From NCBI GenBank assembly GCA_020740775.1, contig JAHEWK010000012.1, forward strand, positions 1,178,001 to 1,242,000: a DNA stretch of 64,000 nucleotides, given 5' to 3'. Positions 10,323 through 20,720 of this stretch are shown piece after piece; positions within the stretch are counted from its first letter, which is position 1; every line of letters begins with the position of its first letter. This stretch comes from Ilyonectria destructans. Taxonomy: Eukaryota; Ascomycota; Sordariomycetes; Hypocreales; Nectriaceae. The position numbers were made by a program, and so were the translations under genes. Below the pieces are notes generated by a model that worked only from the letters and a program-made list of their open reading frames with translations, was not told where the DNA came from and did not search any database.

Positions 10323-11792
10323 TTACATTGACATTTCCAATAATTTCTTGAACCCATCCTTCAAAGCAGCAAGCTCCGACTCATCAACCTTGTCTTCGGC
10401 GAAACCATTGACAAGGTCGAAACACTTCAGTATCGCCTCATCGCGCTTGATCCCAAAAATCCCACCCACCATCTTAATCAAGATATGAATCCGGCACGCA
10501 GGCGAACACGCTGCGATGCATAGGTTCTCTGCGATGAGAGACATGCGGGTGGTGTCAATAGATTCGCTGGCCCCTCGAGCCTTCAACATAGACTGACGAT
10601 AGACGCCGCGATAATACTTGAGGGATTCGGGGGAATCCTCCCACACACCCAACGGCTCCACACCGTCGTCCATGGACTTATTGTAGCCGTACATGAGAGG
10701 ATCCCAGTCTCGGGTGAGCCATCCTGGGTATCCCTCATTCCCAATACTGCGAGGTACTGCCATAATACCATCCCAGTCAATTATTCCTTGTAGTTGACCG
10801 TCTTCCGAGACAATGAAGTTCTGAACATCGAAATCAGGATGGGTCAAGACGAATGGCTTCAGGCTTATTGGTTCAGGAATCCAACTGATCATCTTGCGGA
10901 GGAAAATATCTTCGCCAATTTCTGCATTCGTTTCAGGGTGCAGGTCCAGCGAGAACGTGTAGAATTTCTCCGGGTCTGACATGGGAGGTTGGTCGACATA
11001 CAATAGATCACCGGTGATCTGACCATCTTGCGCTGCTTGCGGATCAAGCTCGCGTACTGGACCGACCCCCAAAGGGCTCCCGTTTGAGCCGAATTTGACC
11101 GATCCACTACTTTCATACGAGTAAGGTTCAAGTTGCGCCATTGCGGAAGCAATGTCGTCCAACATCCGGGTTCTATGCGAACGGAGAGTCTCGTGGCCAG
11201 CGCCATTCAAGTGTTGTCCGAACCAGACGTTGTACAAGGGGAGGCCGGAGATATTTGACATGAGGATATAGGGGCATCGCAATGCATTCTCCGTAGTGTC
11301 TGAATAATCGAACACTTCGGGCAATGGGATCGTAGTCTCCCGCTTCAGCATGCGCATGCTGTTTGCTTCTGTTGTCAGTGCAGAAGCTGCCATCTCATCC
11401 CACTTCCCCTTCACTCCACGGGCTGGTACTTTGAGCAGCCAACGGACTCCATCATCGAAGTCGAGAGGGAAGAGAATGTTGAATGATCCATGCATCGGCG
11501 CTCCGATCATTGAACATTTGTGCTCGGTGCCAGGTTCGAGGCTTTGACGGACTTTTGCTGCAAATTGTGGCAGAAGTTCCAAATTCACCGACGCGAGAAC
11601 GTCTGCAAAAACCGCCAAAGGATCATCATCCTCATCCGTCGAATAACCATCACTCTCGTCCGTCAAGTGGTCATCAATCTCGTCTTTCAGATAGATATCT
11701 GGATCTATCTGGTTCAGATAGTCAGGATCGTCGCCATCTGTGAGATGAAGCTCCGAATCTGCCTGTTGCGGGGGATTCTGGTCGTTGAACAT
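10323..11792 (-). CDS. Aminoglycoside-phosphotransferase-like (APH/choline kinase fold) protein
   Basis: Single exon, 489 residues from the ATG at 11792; the frame is open further upstream but only from a TTG. An acidic, low-complexity N-terminus (residues about 1-60) precedes a kinase-like domain. The Brenner-type catalytic motif HPDFDVQN is at 318-325 (Asp320, Asn325), and the metal-binding IDWD is at 338-341. A nucleotide-contacting LLKVPARG segment supplies the likely ATP lysine. This is the fungal APH family commonly called phosphotransferase enzyme family; members phosphorylate small molecules, but natural substrates are largely unknown, and antibiotic resistance should not be assumed. 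Confidence 0.82.
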   Translation of the reverse strand: MFNDQNPPQQADSELHLTDGDDPDYLNQIDPDIYLKDEIDDHLTDESDGYSTDEDDDPLAVFADVLASVNLELLPQFAAKVRQSLEPGTEHKCSMIGAPMHGSFNILFPLDFDDGVRWLLKVPARGVKGKWDEMAASALTTEANSMRMLKRETTIPLPEVFDYSDTTENALRCPYILMSNISGLPLYNVWFGQHLNGAGHETLRSHRTRMLDDIASAMAQLEPYSYESSGSVKFGSNGSPLGVGPVRELDPQAAQDGQITGDLLYVDQPPMSDPEKFYTFSLDLHPETNAEIGEDIFLRKMISWIPEPISLKPFVLTHPDFDVQNFIVSEDGQLQGIIDWDGIMAVPRSIGNEGYPGWLTRDWDPLMYGYNKSMDDGVEPLGVWEDSPESLKYYRGVYRQSMLKARGASESIDTTRMSLIAENLCIAACSPACRIHILIKMVGGIFGIKRDEAILKCFDLVNGFAEDKVDESELAALKDGFKKLLEMSM

Positions 11793-12682
11793 GTCGTGAT
11801 CGTTGTGTTTGTCGCTGGTTTTTGGTGTGCGTGAAGAAAAACGAAGAATGCTTTTAGAGTGTTTAAGTACTTCAAGCAATCAAGCAAACAACACCCAATG
11901 GTGACACGTTTGGTGTACAGCATGTCATGTCACAGAACATGCTTTTAATTGGATGATGAGTCTTTGGCAAATATCGACAAAGCATGGGCGGTGACCCAAT
12001 TTTCGTGAAAGAAGAAACCAACTACCCAGTCGCCTTTGTTCTTTACCTGTGAACCCGAGAAAATGTTCTTTTTTTCATTTGATACCCCCCAATAGGACGC
12101 GGAACACTTAACTCTAGTAAACAAAGCCAGTCATTTTTGTTCTCCGACGAGCGTAAGACATATTTGCGATGCAGCAATGAGCTGATTATAATCCTGCTGT
12201 TGAATGTTTGAACAACAAATACATTAAGGAATGTGTCTGTGTTCTGGAAATATAGACATAAACTCACCACTTATCTTTTTCCACGCATACTGTTCGTATG
12301 AAGTATTGCTTACGTAGTGTCTAGTTCGATTCTAAGGAGAACATTGGGTCCTCCATAAACCATATCCCGGCTGTATTGTTGAGTTCTCGAACCGTAGATA
12401 TATATGTGCTCAATTGTCTTTGTTAATCTCTACATCGTTGACCAAATCAACAATGTCCGCATAACACTGTTCAAGTTTTGATCAGCAATGAGAGTGAGTT
12501 CAGTGTAAGAGTATTAAGTATATATCTATTACAATTCCCGTCGACTATCTACATTTTTGGTCGGTCAACTCTAGCACTACACACCTTGTTTCAATAACTG
12601 ACCTTCAAAGCTTGCCCATCAATTCCCTGACAATTCTAGTCTCCCTCCACTATTTCAAAGCATCCAACTGTTGCTACAAATC
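11793..12682. other. Intergenic between divergent genes
   Basis: Shared upstream region of the minus-strand APH-like gene and the plus-strand cysteine-rich mini-gene. AT-rich with no supported open frame. Pyrimidine-rich sequence just before 12683 fits a fungal 5' leader. Confidence 0.4.
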
Positions 12683-12913
12683 ATGCCTAACGGACCTCAT
12701 CACTGGTAAGTTCATTCAAAAGACCTCATACATACTGAATGTACTAACAACTGCAGTCCTACTTGCCATCGGGTTACCACAACTCGATGCGTAAAAAAGA
12801 CACATATCATTCCATGCGCGAAACACCCTGGGAAATATCACATGCCTGGTTCGCAATGTGTCATGTGTTATAATGAAGAAAGCAGATCTGCTAACGGATT
12901 GGCAAATGAATAA
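12683..12913 (+). CDS. Small cysteine-rich CxxC protein, 59 aa, two exons
   Basis: Exon 1 is 12683-12705 and exon 2 is 12757-12913. The 51-nt intron has a perfect fungal layout: donor GTAAGT, branch TACTAAC, acceptor TGCAG. Splicing creates the first cysteine across the junction and yields a 59-residue protein with cysteines at 8, 11, 19, 28, 42 and 45. It reads CPTCHR early, then IIPCAKHPGKYHMPGSQC, and CVMC near the end. The two CxxC pairs plus HPGKYH histidines suggest a zinc-binding fold. There is no signal peptide, so it is probably intracellular. I recognise the general look of small fungal zinc-ribbon-like proteins but cannot assign a function. The unspliced frame stops after eight codons, so ORF scans miss it. 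Confidence 0.65.
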
Positions 12914-14164
12914 ACGAAACGTTGGCGCTTTACATTCTGGGGTTCGCCAACTGTATGTTAGGTATGGTGTCTCAAAGATGAAGATTTGGTAAAGTTGTTT
13001 TTTGCAGAGTCTTGGAGGTCGTCCGGCCCTAGGAGGTATTGTTTACGATTGTTAGGTCGATGTTGAATCTCGTTATACGCCATTATTATATTATCCATCC
13101 TTTCCTGTCATTAAATATAATCCAGTATATGAAACGAGCCATTGGTGTTTCCAATAGCCCACTTTTGTGTTTCCTATTTGCTATGTTTAAGAAAGTGGCT
13201 TTACTCTCGCGGCAACTTGAGCCTGCGCAAATGTTGGCACTCGCCTTCACTCGCGTGCACCTGGCCAACCAACAATCCAATCGTCCACGAGACGCGCAAG
13301 CTTATAATGTAGTAGCATACCCAGGATTAGCAATACATGAACCTAGTGGGACCTATAGTGTCACCTTTTATCCTAGAGGAGAGGTTGAAGAGGCGGAAGA
13401 CTACAGCAGTGAGGCTTTCTCGAACATTTGATCAGCAATTCCCGACTCGCATGAGTTGCTGGCGGCGCAAGCAACTTAACTCAATCTCATGAAGCAACTC
13501 ACCCTTATCGGGGAGCTAGAAGGTGAATTCTTCCATCACGCTGCTACACTAGCATCGGCAAGGCCTACCGCGTCGGTTAGCGATACCGGACCACGCCCCT
13601 TCGCAGGAACAACTCGTTGATCGTCTTACTGTAGCCTTAACTCCTCAATGATGTAAACATTTCCCTGAGCTTCCATGCGCTCCCAGTAGTAAATAAGCCC
13701 TCGATCTCAATTACTAATGAGAGCTAAGGATCATTAGGTCCTATCAGGCGGGTGAAAGCCTTTCTTTCCAGCTATCATTTCATTTTATAAGCATCACAGT
13801 ATTGACGAGATATTTATAATGAAATGAATGCTGGCGAGCTCAGAGGTGTATAAAAGGCTGCTCTGAGACATCCATACATTCATTTCATGCGTAGATGCCA
13901 TGCGGTGTACCGAATATATCTTAACTTTCCGTAACCATGGTAGATGGTTCGCCTTCACCGCCCATGCTTTTCAGCTTGCCACCTTTCCAGCATTCCTCCG
14001 CAAGGTGGCGGTACTTACGGTCATTTCATAGGCGGAGTGAGGATGATGGCGTTCCTAGCTCATTCCCGACAACTTTTATTGGTGTAGCGGAAAGTTCCAT
14101 TTTGTCTCAGAAGTCACTATGAGGGGGCTCATTCACATGACTCACAGCTGAAAGTTCGGTAAAT
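12914..14164. other. Intergenic with degenerate coding-like segments
   Basis: A plus-strand frame at 13060-13431 (about 123 codons) contains LEPAQMLALAFTRVHLANQ and YPGLAIHEPSGTYSVTFYPR, which look like protein, but the frame lacks a recognised domain and may be a remnant. A TATA-like box lies at 13849. Between it and 14165 a 61-codon ATG frame begins at 13937; it has no family match and may be leader sequence of the surface-protein transcript. Confidence 0.3.
13849..13856 (+). promoter_or_regulatory. TATA-like box
   Basis: TATAAAAG stands in otherwise gene-free sequence about 310 bp before the chosen start of the surface-protein gene and 88 bp before an earlier ATG at 13937. Position and match suggest a core promoter element. 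Assignment to a given start is inference. Confidence 0.3.
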
Positions 14165-15281
14165 ATGTCTTGTACCTCTCAGTCCACTTCTTCTTTGCAG
14201 TTCTTCTCCGTCGTCTTCAGTGGAATATTAAGCCGGCCATTACGTACCTCACGCGCATCATCGCCTTCATTAACCTCGTCCGCTACAGTCATCACGATGG
14301 CCATACACGATGTGGAGGGGTTACAGCAGCATGTCACTGCGGCACCAGTCCTGAGGCGAGATGCAAAGCCGTCTGAAGCACAGATTTGCGGCTACTTCAA
14401 CCAAAACGAGAGTGCGCACAGTTTTTGTCATATCAGATTCTAGTTCGGGCACTAATATCCTATTGTTCACAAATAGACTACTCTGTATACTGTCCCGGGA
14501 CATCTACCTGCAGCACTCCTTTAGGAGGGAAATCTTGGGGCTGCTGTGATACGGCCGTTTGTTACGTTCCTGCTACATGCGAGGATGGAGGGGCAACGTA
14601 CTGTGGGGGAACTCCAAGTTCCAGGTGCACTCGCACTCCGATAATGCAATGGTTGGTCCCCAGGCATGTTCAATGACACGAAATCGGTTGATAATGAGTG
14701 GCAGTACCTACGGAGCGTCTTCGCGCTGTGTCGCATTTGTCCGTCAGACAGCGAGTGATGACCCGTCCAAGTTAACGTCCTGGGGCTGTCAACCGACTAC
14801 CACAACATACATCATCGATCCACCGGTGGCTTCTAGAACCAATGTTGCACTCTCTGGAACAACCGCTGCAACTGTTGCTTCGACCGCATCTTCGGCTACT
14901 ATTTCTAATGGTTCTGGTGGTGGAGGCAAGTCAGCCTCATCAGGACTTTCAACAGACGGTAAAATTATCCTTGGAGTTCTTCTCCCAGTACTAGGAATCA
15001 CTGCTTTGGTAGGATTATTTTTTTATCTCCGTCGAAGGAACCGAGCAAAGCCAGACGGTGAAGAGCGCTCACAGCAGCCTCAGGATAGAGGGGATACCCG
15101 TATGATATCTGAGCCAAAACCTCCTGCCTCGACAACAGGAGTAGTGCACGAGGTGGAAAATGGTGAGCGTCCTGCTGAATTGCATGGAAACGAGACTACG
15201 GTTAAAGCCAAGCCTCTTAACAAAACACCACGGGTCGATACAAAAAGAAAGGTGTATGAGATGGGAGTTAATGAGCGCTAA
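14165..15281 (+). CDS. Cysteine-rich single-pass surface protein
   Basis: Three exons, 14165-14411, 14477-14624 and 14705-15281, with phase-matched introns (donors GTGCGC and GTGCAC, acceptors AATAG and GGCAG), total 323 residues. The ectodomain has the fungal pattern ICGYFNQNE, YSVYCPGTSTCS, SWGCCD, YCGGTPSS and SSRCVAFV..WGC. A Ser/Thr/Gly-rich stalk follows, then a transmembrane helix at about 219-240 (IILGVLLPVLGITALVGLFF) with an RRR stop-transfer and a charged 80-residue tail. This is the layout of cell-wall-associated sensor-like proteins common in ascomycetes; the ligand is unknown. The N-terminus is uncertain: the residues after Met1 form a poor signal peptide, so a leader exon may have been missed. 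Confidence 0.65.
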
Positions 15282-15841
15282 TTTTGGCTGATAATCTATA
15301 GAAGATCTAATCGATGTATTTTTACAGCAGGGTAATATGCCAGCTGACAAATGTTAAAAATTGCTGTGATATCTTGCAAACCGCTTATCCAACAATACCG
15401 ATAAGCCCGTACCTTAAGGTTGATTGCAAAGACATCTAGTCGTTGTTCATGTTGGATCGACATTTGTTTCTTTTAAGTAATACCCCGGACTATACTGACG
15501 TGTTTCGATGATGAAATCCCAAAAACAGGCTCTCGAGACAGCAGGCCAAGCAGAAATCAGCCACCTCGACGGTTACAATTCCACCAATATTTACAAAATC
15601 TAGGTCCCTAGCAGATTAGAGGTCCGAAGGATCTTGGATGTGACCTTCAACCAACATATTCTATGATCCAAAGGACGAGCCCGACTTAATTCGGCAGCCT
15701 AGTTTGTAGGTACAGCAACTTCCTTACCGCGTTGAATCCGACTCGGAGGACGGAACCGGTCATAGCAGCCGGGACTGGGGGCCAAGACCTAGTTGACGAA
15801 GAAGTCAGCTCAACAATTGAGGTCTCACTTGAACACCAAAA
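15282..15841. other. Intergenic
   Basis: Downstream of the surface-protein gene. No supported gene; toward the right it merges with the acidic-repeat remnant. Confidence 0.4.
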
Positions 15842-15923
15842 CCCAGATGGCTCTGACTTTGACGAGCTTGACTCTGACTTTGACGACCCTGACTCTGATT
15901 TTGACAACCATGACTCTGACTAA
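15842..15923 (+). repeat. 21-nt tandem repeat encoding DSDFD units, with a second decayed copy
   Basis: A unit of about 21 nt (GACTCTGACTTTGACGAxxTT) is repeated three and a half times inside a 63-codon frame (15732-15923). A flanking segment, AAGTCAGCTCAACAATTGAG and following, recurs near 16011-16083 with substitutions. So a larger block of roughly 210 bp has been duplicated and then decayed. The encoded DSDFD runs would be acidic and disordered. This looks like a remnant of a repetitive coding sequence rather than a working gene. Confidence 0.5.
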
Positions 15924-16139
15924 GATCCTGACTTTGATGAAGACCGCGGCCTCAAGCACACTTAATTAAGGACTAAGAAACCTCTGACCTTGACGACATA
16001 GATGACAAAGAAGTCAGCTCAACAATTAAGGTCTCACTTGAGCACCAGAACTCAGATGACTCTGACTTTAACGACAATAGTTACTAGACCGCGTTTCGAT
16101 AAGAAAATTATTATCGGCATCAGTACCCATCGGATTAGC

Positions 16140-16450
16140 TTACAACCTAAAGATAAGAAAAGAAGAGGAGAGAAGAAAGAGAAAGGAGAAAGGAGGAGAG
16201 AGAGGAAAAAGAGGGAGGGGAGGGAGGAGGGCGGGGAGGGGATTAGGGAGGGATGAGTGGGAGGGAGGATGAGGGGAGGGATGGAGGGAGGGGAAGGGTA
16301 GGGGTAGGGAGGGGAGGGAGGGGATGGAGGGATAAGGAGGGGAGGAGGGAGGAGGGGAGGGAGGGAGGGAGGGAGGGAGGGAGGGAGGGATTGGGAGGAG
16401 GGGAGGGAGGGGAGGATTGAGGGGAGGGAGGGGAGGTAGTGAGGTAGGGA
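16140..16450 (+). repeat. Purine (GGGA)n tract
   Basis: About 300 bp of almost uninterrupted A/G on the plus strand with long runs of GGGAGGGAGGGAGGG, densest at about 16360-16390. The G-rich strand has many closely spaced GGG triplets and could form G-quadruplex or triplex structures. No gene is present. Confidence 0.85.
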
Positions 16451-16544
16451 GTATTTGATTGGGGTATTGATTTATTATGTTATTAGGTTTAGGTATTTAT
16501 GTTTTATTTATGGAGGTATGATGATGGTAGGGATTTTTTAGTTA

Positions 16545-16594
16545 TGTATTTATTTATTTATTATTTTATTTATTTATTTATTTATTTATTTATT

Positions 16595-16641
<47 letters not shown>

Positions 16642-16752
16642 TTTTATTATTTATTATTTATTTTATTTATTTTATTTATTTTATTTATTTATTTATTTAT
16701 TATTTATTATTTTTTATTTTATTATTTTATTTATTTATTTATTTTATTATTT
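16545..16752 (+). repeat. (TTTA)n microsatellite
   Basis: About 200 bp of TTTA/TTTTA units with few interruptions. It directly follows the purine tract and precedes the retrotransposon by about 140 bp. The long open frame across it, rich in Tyr/Phe/Ile/Leu, is a by-product of the repeat. Confidence 0.9.
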
Positions 16753-16890
16753 TAATTTAATACTAATAGAAATTTACCTATAGGTACCCAAGCTAACTTT
16801 TAGCTACCCTATAGGCAATAGTAAAGGTGAGAGGATTGTGAATTCAATGTTAAGTGGCAGTCCTAGGAACTCAGCATTGTTATAATGGTG

Positions 16891-17292
16891 TGTGCTCTCT
16901 AGACTGCTGTATACATGGTATAGGGTAGGCGAGAGATAGGTTGCTGGTGGATAAACTGTAGGTTTATATTAGCAGATAGATTAGGGCATTACTTACTGGG
17001 TAAATATTATATCTGGTAATAGTTAAGTACAGTAATATATAGTAAGTTAAGGTAATTAAGGTAACCAAGTTATATTAATAGCTGAGTAGCTGCTTATTGG
17101 GAATATATACTACTCTATTATCTATATACTTAAATAGATTATTAGATTATATAAGTAATCTAGCAATCCAGGATTATAGGATTGCAAAGATAATCCTACA
17201 ATCCAGTTTTAATTAGTTGAAAATTATAGGTATTAGAATACTGCCAGTCCCAACTGCCTACTACCTACCCGAGGTGTATATAGGCCGTAATA
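16891..17292 (-). repeat. LTR (3' LTR in element orientation)
   Basis: 402 bp, same length as its partner and alignable without gaps. By hand count about 56 sites differ, all transitions. Its outer (left) hundred or so bases keep the G/C state while its inner part has been converted to A/T. Confidence 0.92.
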
Positions 17293-18179
17293 TAATATCT
17301 CCCCTCTGTTAGTTCTTATCCTTAAGGCCTATTATAAGACCATTCCCCTAATTTTTATATATATATCCAACCTAAATCTGTAAATATTCTGCTGATTATT
17401 ATATTAGGTTGTATTTCCAAATCTATTAAGACCGAGCAACGTTCCGTTCTTATATAAGTTATTACCTCTGAGGGTTATGAAATTATACCTTATTCCTACT
17501 GCTTTAAGAAGCAGTTAGTCTGCTATATATCTAAGAAATCCTTATAGTGCGGTAAATATATAAGCTTGAGTTGTTCTTATAATAGTTCTAATATTGCTAG
17601 CTTTTATAAGTGGTTCTGTATATTCTATTATTTTTCTTATGCTGATTTCAGTAGTAACTAAGAATATAGAGGCTTAGTAAAAGGTCGATCTAGATATTAA
17701 GAAGGCCGAGAGTACCTTAACTGAGATATTAGTCTATTTGGTGTATCTTTATAAATAAAAGAAAGTATTAAAGGAGTGTGGTTCTGATTTATTTATTTAA
17801 GGGATCTAGAAATTAGATAATATCGATAGAGTGCGTTTTTAGGAGTCTGCTATTCTTAAGGAGTAACAGGCTATTAGGAAGGCGCAGGCTGCTGGTGCTG
17901 TGGACATACTGGATTGGTCCTTCTTGTAATAATCTGTAGGTATTAGGGGTAAATCTAAAGTTGGTATAAGCTGGTATAAGCTTTATTATTCCTGAGGTGG
18001 ATATATTGTAGGCCAGTTGCGCTATAGATAGCTTCTAGATTCAGTTATCTTACTTATAGTTAATATAGCACTATAGGTACTATTTAACTATTTAGTTAAG
18101 TCTCTCTATTTAGCTATCCACTTATAGTCTCCAAGCTATTATAAGCTTATAGTTTAATTCTATTTAAGCTATTAGTCCT

Positions 18180-20720
18180 TATTAGAATTTGGATATAAAT
18201 ATTATTCCTCTATTAGAGATAATCTCTATTAGCAATCTATATATACTGATAATATTTCTTAAGAATATATAAGAAAGTTATTCTATATCGGTAGATTCTT
18301 AGTAGAGTAGAAAGTATAAGAACTTTATAAGCCTATCCATAATAATAAATATATTATTATAAAGTACTCTAGTTATTGGGTCTTTAGATAGCGGGAGCTT
18401 AGTAATATAGTCTATAGTAATAGATTCCCAAGGTTATTATACTACTAGTAGTAATTATAATTATCTATAAGGCTTATATTATAGTGATTTTAACTTTTTA
18501 TATAGATTATATCTTTTAATAGTATTTAAGATAGCTTTCTTTATTCAGGGGAATAAGTATATTATCCTAAGCCTCTTAAGGGTTCTATTAATACTCTGGT
18601 ATTTATATATAGGGTATTTATAAACTTCCTATACTAGTTATTATTATAGTTCTTTAGGAATCTGTAATTATTCTATTTATTCTTCCTTAGGTAGTATATT
18701 ATTATACTTCTGGATTTCTTTTAGCAGTGGGTTATTTAGTTTCACTATATATATTGCTATAAGTATTCTTCTGTTAAGCTTATCGACAAACTGTACTTTC
18801 TTTATTAGTTCTAGGGGCTATTAAGATTCTATTTCCCTTTCTTTATAGATATTGTATTATCTAAAGTCTACTGAGTTAATAATAAATCTCTAATAAAACC
18901 TAATATATATTTAGTTGAATATAAGTCCTTATTTCTAGTAGTTCTTTATATATTTCTTACTGAATTCCAGTATATATTCTGGGGGTATAAAAGCTTATTT
19001 CTTATAGGTAGGTATTCTATATTAGTAGTTATACTTATAGGGGTAGATAGTATTATTATTATTTTTATAACAATAGTATTATTATATTTTATTCTGCTAT
19101 TCTTTATTTGGGGTTTCTAGTAGGTTTTTATATACTATTTTGAGTTTCTTATTACACTCTAGGTATACTGTCTGTAGGTAGTTGTTATTTTTAGGTATTA
19201 TATAGTTATAATAGAATCTTTTATAGGCTTAGCTTTTTATAAGCCCCTTAATTTAGTAGTATTCTATTCTATTCTTCAGAAAATTAGATATTAGTTTTTA
19301 AGATATAAATATCTATTTGTAGTATATTAGTATTCTACAGTTATAGTTAAATTTATTAGGAAATACTTTATTATTATTATTATAGAATAAGTATTCCTTA
19401 TAGATCTTTATCTGCTACTTTTTATTGGGCATTTTATTTATATTATACTATTTTTCCTTATACTTATAGATATTAGCGATATATCTCTATTTAAGATATC
19501 CTTCTGGGGTCAGCTTAAGGAGTTATTTATTTTCCTTAGTAATACCGGTATTAAAGTTAGGTTGTCAGCTGATAGTATCTACTCTGCTATTTTCCGATTC
19601 TTTCTTATAGATAATAATATAGTTAAATTCCAATAGGTATTCCATATAGTGAAGTTACCTGCTACTAAGCTCTTAAGTAGTTACAAAATGTGAGATATTC
19701 TTATAGTCAGTATAGACCTTAATCTTATATTTACTTCCTAGAAGGTAGTATTGGAATTCTTTAAATAAGTTAACTATTATAAGGAATTCTTTATTATAGA
19801 TAGAGTAGTTAAGCTTTACTCTATAGAGTTTATATAAGTAGAAGGCAATTAGGTATAATTTCCTATTAATATCTCTCTATTCTATTTGGAATTTCAGATT
19901 AAAGTTAGAGGAGTCTATTTCCAGCTTAACTTTTTTATTAGAGTTGAATATAATTAAGACTGGTTTGCTGAGAATTGCCTTTTTGATATTATTAAAAGCC
20001 TTCTGTATTTTAGTATTCTATTTAAAATTTACTTCTTTCTTTATAAGTTCTATAAGAGTATATCTAATACTTCCAAAATTACAAATAAACTTTCAGTAGT
20101 AGTTAGTAAACCCCAGAAAGCTCTATACTTCCTTAATATTTTTAGATTTCAGCTAATCTTTAATAGCTTTAATTTTCTTGCAATTTATATAGATCTTATT
20201 TAGATAGATAGTATATCTAAGGAAGTTTACTTTATCTATATAGAACTTGCTCTTTTCTGGTTTAATAAGGAGGTTTATATCCTATAGTTTCTTAAGTACT
20301 ATATAGATATATTCTATATATTCTTTCTTTATATTGGAGAAGATAAGGATATTATTAAGGTAGTATATAATAAAGATATTAAGGTATTCCTATAGTATAT
20401 TAGTAATTATCTATTAGAAGGTTGCCAGTATATTAGTAAGTCTAAAAGGTATAACTAGATATTCAAAAAGTCCATACTTTATATAGAAAGCAGTCTTCTA
20501 TTTATCTTCTAGTTTAATATAAATAAGATTATAAGCTTCTTTAAGGTCGAGGGCTATAAACTACTTTTTGCTATATAATTAATCCTTCAGTTTGTTAATA
20601 AGTGGTAATAGTATTTAGTTCTTAATAGTAATATCATTAAGCTATCAGTAGTCTACAATTAATTATAACTTTCTGTTTTTCTTTAGGATAAATATAACTG
20701 GGTATCCTACAGAGAACTTT
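18180..20720 (-). pseudogene. Ty3/gypsy pol remnant (RT, RNase H, integrase)
   Basis: Read on the minus strand with stops ignored. About 20720-20160 gives reverse transcriptase landmarks (VDY, ALDLKEAYNLI, a decayed YLDD box reading YLNN, LLIKPEKSKF). About 19950-19560 gives an RNase H-like segment (YNKEFLIIVNLFKEFQYYLL, KVYTDYKNISHF). About 18620-18560 gives an H2C2-like integrase zinc region (INRTLKRLR), and 18440-18180 the integrase core (PWESITIDYITKLP, IIMDRLIKF, EIISNRG). Stops and Asp-to-Asn changes at key positions fit C:G-to-T:A mutation. Gag and protease should lie between 21,000 and 24,200 but are too eroded to place. Confidence 0.85.

Noticed and set aside
10323..11792. Calling the APH-like gene an antibiotic resistance gene
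   Set aside because: The fold is shared by many fungal small-molecule kinases; nothing in the sequence shows an aminoglycoside substrate.
16499..16783. 94-codon open frame rich in Tyr, Phe, Ile and Leu
   Set aside because: It is the translation of the TTTA microsatellite; no biased codon use or domain.
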